Positions 7,585-10,937 of a DNA stretch of 10,937 nucleotides are shown piece after piece. The number at the start of each line of letters is the position of its first letter. The first letter of the stretch is position 1. The position numbers were made by a program, and so were the translations under genes. Below the pieces are notes generated by a model. The model had not been told where the DNA came from. It made no database searches and saw nothing but the letters and a program-made list of their open reading frames with translations. The DNA comes from Saccoglossus kowalevskii. Its lineage: Eukaryota; Hemichordata; Enteropneusta; Harrimaniidae. The DNA lies in contig NW_003151754.1 in assembly GCF_000003605.2 (NCBI RefSeq), forward strand, positions 871,241-882,177, read 5' to 3'.

Positions 7585-8950
7585 ATATAATGTGAACGAC
7601 TCGTTGCCTCTGACAATAACTATGTTGGGTAAACGTGTAAATAAATGGAAAGAATAATTTAATATGCAACATAATTACACCGTCGCTGATATCGTCGTCT
7701 CATTTCTGTTACAGTTTTGTAGATTAGTGTGACGTTTTGCAGTTTATTTTACTTCAGTTGCACAATACATGCGTTTATGATGGTGATTATCTGATGTAAT
7801 AATATTTAAAAAGTAGTGGCCGAATGAGCATTGGTAGAAGTTCCATGGTGTAATCCCGGGAAAAAATAGCACAGACGAACTCAGATACAGTCGCTGATTA
7901 TACTAATCGAAACAGTTTAATGAGTCATACGATTTGTGAGCATCGCCCTCAGTGTCAACAAATACCAATGTACGTCTAGTTATGTTAGAATCAATTGAAT
8001 TGACACTCATTTTTTCCAACAACAGTAAATTTTATTGTTCAGATAAGATTTAGTCTGAACTCCAACAACCGTCGACATCTCTCGAAATGTTAAGAGCTTT
8101 CTATCACGGTGGGTCAAATTCACGTACTAGGAATCATTTAAGGTAGAGATGCAGTTTACCTGACTGGTATTTTAATTAGGAAACCAAGATGGCCTCCCTT
8201 GTCCACAAAACTATATATTTACGGAGAGCTTATTGTATGAATTTTAAAATTTTGTTAGTATTTTTTATGAACACTGTAGTTTGAAATATGCACGAAAATG
8301 TGCTTTTTTGGTCAAAAGTGATTTAAAAAAATAGCTTCTAAACCGTGCTTCTGTTTCCTGTCAAAATTGGTTTATGGGTACATCTGTTTACTATGAAGAA
8401 AGTGCCGTCTTGAAAATTGTCTACCCGTTGTCAATTTTGCAGGGCAGCAGCCCAAATTTCACTACTTCAAGTTTATGCATAAATTAACACCCAGGCTAGT
8501 TGTCTGTAAGATTGTTGTAACACTGTTCAATCAAAAACAATGCCCTGGTGGCGTTTTGAAGATAAACATATTGTCAATCATTTGTGAAAATTTCAAAACA
8601 AAGGTCAAAGCGTCTGGGAGCTATTTTTTTAAAAGTTCTGGGGTGTGCACTAAAAAGAAGCTGAGATAATTGCTAATTTGCATAACAATTCACTCAGTAA
8701 GAAGTTTGCTTAATGCTCATAATTAAAATGGCTGTAACAGTTCAAAATTTAAATGTATTATCGTTTTATTAAAAGTTAAATATAGTGCATAATATGGAGA
8801 TCCCGTTATTTCTTTTTTTCACCATGTTTCTTTTGCTATTATTTATGTACAGCCTTGCTAAATCTTGCTATGCATTCAAAAGAGAGAATGTTTGCACCTA
8901 CGATGACAGAAGAGTGTAGATCATCAGGAAACAACTGTTTACGTCACGTC
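7585..8950. other. AT-rich intergenic stretch with no recognised gene
   Basis: Sequence with stops in all frames and no recognisable coding, tRNA or rRNA content. The part from about 8180 to 8760, starting at CCAAGATGGCCTCCC and containing TTTATGCATAAATTA and CTAATTTGCATAAC, has the look of dispersed repeat DNA of the type common in invertebrate genomes, but no terminal repeats or target-site duplication were identified, so this is only an impression. Confidence 0.35.
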
Positions 8951-8952
8951 GA

Positions 8953-8983
8953 AACGCGTAATGTTGACACCACGCTACGCGTT
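8953..8983. repeat. Short inverted repeat AACGCGTA / TACGCGTT
   Basis: AACGCGTA at 8953-8960 is matched by its reverse complement TACGCGTT at 8976-8983 with a 15-base spacer. It is preceded by ACGTCACGTC (8941-8950), which holds a CRE half-site. CpG words are uncommon in the surrounding AT-rich DNA, which makes the pair stand out, but 8-bp arms are short. Confidence 0.45.
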
Positions 8984-9115
8984 CAGGTATTACAATGCAA
9001 AATATAAATATACTTTAGATGAGTCATATGGCGACACAAACACAAATACATGAGGTCACATACTTTTTTCAGAATACTGAATGGCATCTTCAGGAAAAAA
9101 CACATATACTTACAT

Positions 9116-9204
9116 ATTGGTCTTATGAAACAAATGCACGCTTTGCGGACAGATGTGCAACTACATTAGCGCCCTCAATTGGTCTTATGCTTTCACATCT
9201 GTCC
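9116..9204. repeat. Nested direct and inverted short repeats
   Basis: ATTGGTCTTATG occurs at 9116-9127 and again at 9178-9189. Between and after them GGACAGATGTG (9147-9157) is mirrored by its exact reverse complement CACATCTGTCC (9194-9204). The plus-strand frame running through this area (9019-9258, 79 codons) shows no family features. The pattern could be the remains of a small transposon end or simply local duplication. Confidence 0.45.
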
Positions 9205-9479
9205 AAATACCGCTGCAAGCTATGGTGTATAACGTGGAAAATGTTAAAACCGGGCTAATACTAGTATTACGACTCCTGTAACAGTAACCTACCCGCCTAC
9301 TCATTTGAATTTTTTATTAAGTGAGCACATTTATTATTTGCAATACTACAAATGAGGTACTTTTTCAAAACAAATTATATGACAAAGTTTTAACATTGTT
9401 GAGAACACATGAAGTGCTTATTTGCTAGAGTAGTTAAGGTCGTACTATAGGGACGACCACGAGGGCGCTGTTCATATTG

Positions 9480-9725
9480 GGATGTGATGACATCATACGG
9501 GGATGGATGACGTCACAATGGGAGGCCGTGCATAGATGAGCATAAATAATAACGTCACAATGGGAATTCGTGCATAAATTAGCATAAAAGAGGACCATGG
9601 CCGTAAAGGGGTTCATTTGAATGAGGATGACGTCACAATGGGATATTGTGAATACATTTACATACATAAAATAGATTTGAATACGAGGTCGTAACGAGGT
9701 CATCGTGAATACATTTGCATAAATT
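9480..9725. repeat. Degenerate repeat cluster carrying CRE (TGACGTCA) motifs
   Basis: A unit of about 40 bases, TGACGTCACAATGGGA followed by a GTGCATA-AT-AGCATAA-like part, is repeated imperfectly. Full TGACGTCA palindromes occur at about 9509 and 9629, AACGTCACAATGGGA at about 9551, TGACATCA at about 9487 and a degenerate GAGGTCATCGTGAATACATTTGCATAAATTA at the right end. TGACGTCA is the consensus CREB/ATF site and ATTTGCAT an octamer-like word. The minus-strand frame across it (9434-9733) repeats SHCDVI only because the DNA repeats. It may be a minisatellite or a tandemly duplicated dispersed-repeat fragment. Confidence 0.7.
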
Positions 9726-9829
9726 ACCATCATTCTTTTAATTATTTTTTAATTGAATGTTTTAATTATTCTTTTAATTGGACGAACGTGGACGACACGA
9801 AAGATTTTCAGAATATATCGTAGAGGGCG

Positions 9830-9831
<2 letters not shown>

Positions 9832-9866
<35 letters not shown>
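9832..9866. repeat. (CA)n microsatellite
   Basis: An uninterrupted alternation of C and A over 35 bases, about 17.5 dinucleotide units, immediately after GAGGGCGCT. Perfect (CA)n tracts of this length are typical of animal genomes and usually length-polymorphic. Confidence 0.98.
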
Positions 9867-9869
<3 letters not shown>

Positions 9870-9944
9870 AATAAATACACGTCATTTTGAAAACTAACGG
9901 AGTTTATTACACAAAGAAGGGTAAAACTACTAAGATCAGTGACA

Positions 9945-10475
9945 TGGAATATACATTTTTTGGTTGTTTTTTTTTGAGTAAATAATAAAAAAAATGGATT
10001 AAAAACTGAGTAATTGAAATTTAAAATATATATAAAGTATACATTTGTTTTTGTTTTGTTTTTTTGTTTTTTGAGTAAATAATCAAAAAGAATGGATTAA
10101 AAACTGAGTAATTGAAATATAGAATATATATAAAGTATACATTTTGTTTTTGTTTTGTTTTTTTGTTTTTTGTTTGAGTAAATAATCAAAAAGAATGGAG
10201 TAAAAACTGAGTAATTGAAATATAGAATATATATAAAGTATACATTTTGTTTTTGTTTTGTTTTTTCTTTTTTGTTTGAGTAAATAATCAAAAAGAATTG
10301 ATTAAAAACTGAGTAATTGAAATATAGAATATATATAAAGTATACATTTTGTTTTTGTTTTGTTTTTTGTTTTGTTTCTTGTTTGAGTAAATAATCAAAA
10401 AGAATGGATTAAAAACTGAGTAATATAAGAATAAAAAATGACATTTTGAGTATATAAAGTATACATTTTCAAATG
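9945..10475. repeat. Minisatellite, about 100-bp unit, four full copies plus partial ends
   Basis: The unit begins GAGTAAATAATCAAAAAG and runs through ATGGATTAAAAACTGAGTAA, TTGAAATATAGAATATATA and AAGTATACATTTTG to a T-rich tract with G interruptions. Unit starts are at 9976, 10073, 10176, 10278 and 10385, giving lengths of 97, 103, 102 and 107. Length differences lie mainly in the T/G tract. The last copy diverges after CTGAGTAAT and ends near 10475; a partial tail-like piece precedes the first. Copies 2 to 4 are nearly identical, implying recent expansion. Open frames within it on the minus strand are repeat artefacts. Confidence 0.95.
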
Positions 10476-10937
10476 CGGATAAGTATTCGATTATAATAAA
10501 AAAACAAGAAAAAGTTAATACACACTTTTCTCTAATCGGAATCGCTCATCTGTGATAAAAAGAAAAAAAGAGAAATAATATATATATATATATCTGTTCT
10601 ATTTTTATAGAAGAACCTTCCCAAATAAAAGAAATTCTAAAATTTAAAAATATAAGAGGTAGTCACTAAACCATGTACTTTCACACTCAAGCAAGAGAAT
10701 AGACATGTTGGTGAACTAGTCTTGCACTGTGAGTGTTTTATTGTTTACACTCTGTAAATACCAGTTTTTTTCACAAATAAAAAAATTTAAAAAAAAGAAC
10801 TGCAGACCACACTTCTTCATATTTTTGAGTGGGCCAGCCATGTTTCCACATACAAAAATACACATAATATTTCTATTTAATTTATTTTATTTAAAAAAAA
10901 AATATTTTAGAAGCATAACAATATAACGACTAGATTT
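10476..10937. other. AT-rich low-complexity tail
   Basis: Mostly A and T runs with short homopolymers and no recognisable gene. It includes a short (TA)n tract at 10579-10593. The plus-strand frame near 10729-10926 is lysine- and phenylalanine-rich because of poly(A) and poly(T) runs and is not supportable as a protein. Confidence 0.6.
10579..10593. repeat. (TA)n short microsatellite
   Basis: Seven TA units plus one T in an already AT-rich setting. It is short and of no evident function. Confidence 0.85.

Noticed and set aside
9434-9733. Minus-strand 99-codon frame with repeated SHCDVI
   Set aside because: The amino-acid repeat only reflects the underlying CRE-containing DNA repeat.
9976-10475. 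CRISPR-like repeat array
   Set aside because: Units are contiguous copies of about 100 bases with no unique spacers, in animal-type DNA; it is a minisatellite.

Overview
The window looks like non-coding DNA from an animal nuclear genome, probably a marine invertebrate. It is AT-rich, with low gene density, long stretches without open frames, a (CA)n microsatellite, a roughly 100-bp minisatellite, CRE-bearing degenerate repeats and a foldback palindrome. There is no bacterial-style gene packing. The species cannot be named from the sequence alone.

The only gene-like object recognised with confidence is on the minus strand, about 6688 down to 4839. It is an apparently intronless copy of a furin/kexin-type proprotein convertase (peptidase family S8B). 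In order it has a signal peptide, a prodomain ending in a KREKR site, a complete subtilisin-like catalytic domain and a P (homo B) domain. All four key catalytic-site residues (Asp, His, oxyanion Asn, Ser) are still encoded, but the frame is broken at six places: a 14-bp tandem duplication, a +1 A, an in-frame TAG, a +1 G, a deletion of about 20 bp and an in-frame TAA. It is best read as a pseudogene, probably a retrocopy because introns are missing throughout. No poly(A) tract or target-site duplication was found, so the retrocopy origin is inference.

Layout: 1-380 is AT-rich apart from a strong C-run/G-quadruplex motif at 260-279. 380-975 is richer in GC and CpG, carries clustered GAGTCTTG-type repeats, and may be a retroelement LTR remnant. 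975-1968 is featureless AT-rich DNA. 1969-2025 is a near-perfect palindrome. 2270-3010 is another CpG-rich patch with two facing TATAAATA motifs and a stretch open on both strands. 3210-4838 has no supported gene. 4839-6688 is the convertase pseudogene. 6689-9430 is AT-rich intergenic DNA with a few short degenerate repeats. 9480-9725 is a cluster of CRE-containing repeats, 9832-9866 is (CA)n, 9945-10475 is a minisatellite, and the rest is AT-rich low-complexity DNA.

There is no operon or set of cooperating genes, and no novel multi-gene system was found. The points most worth following up are the decayed convertase with its intact catalytic residues, the palindrome and the repeated CRE motifs.
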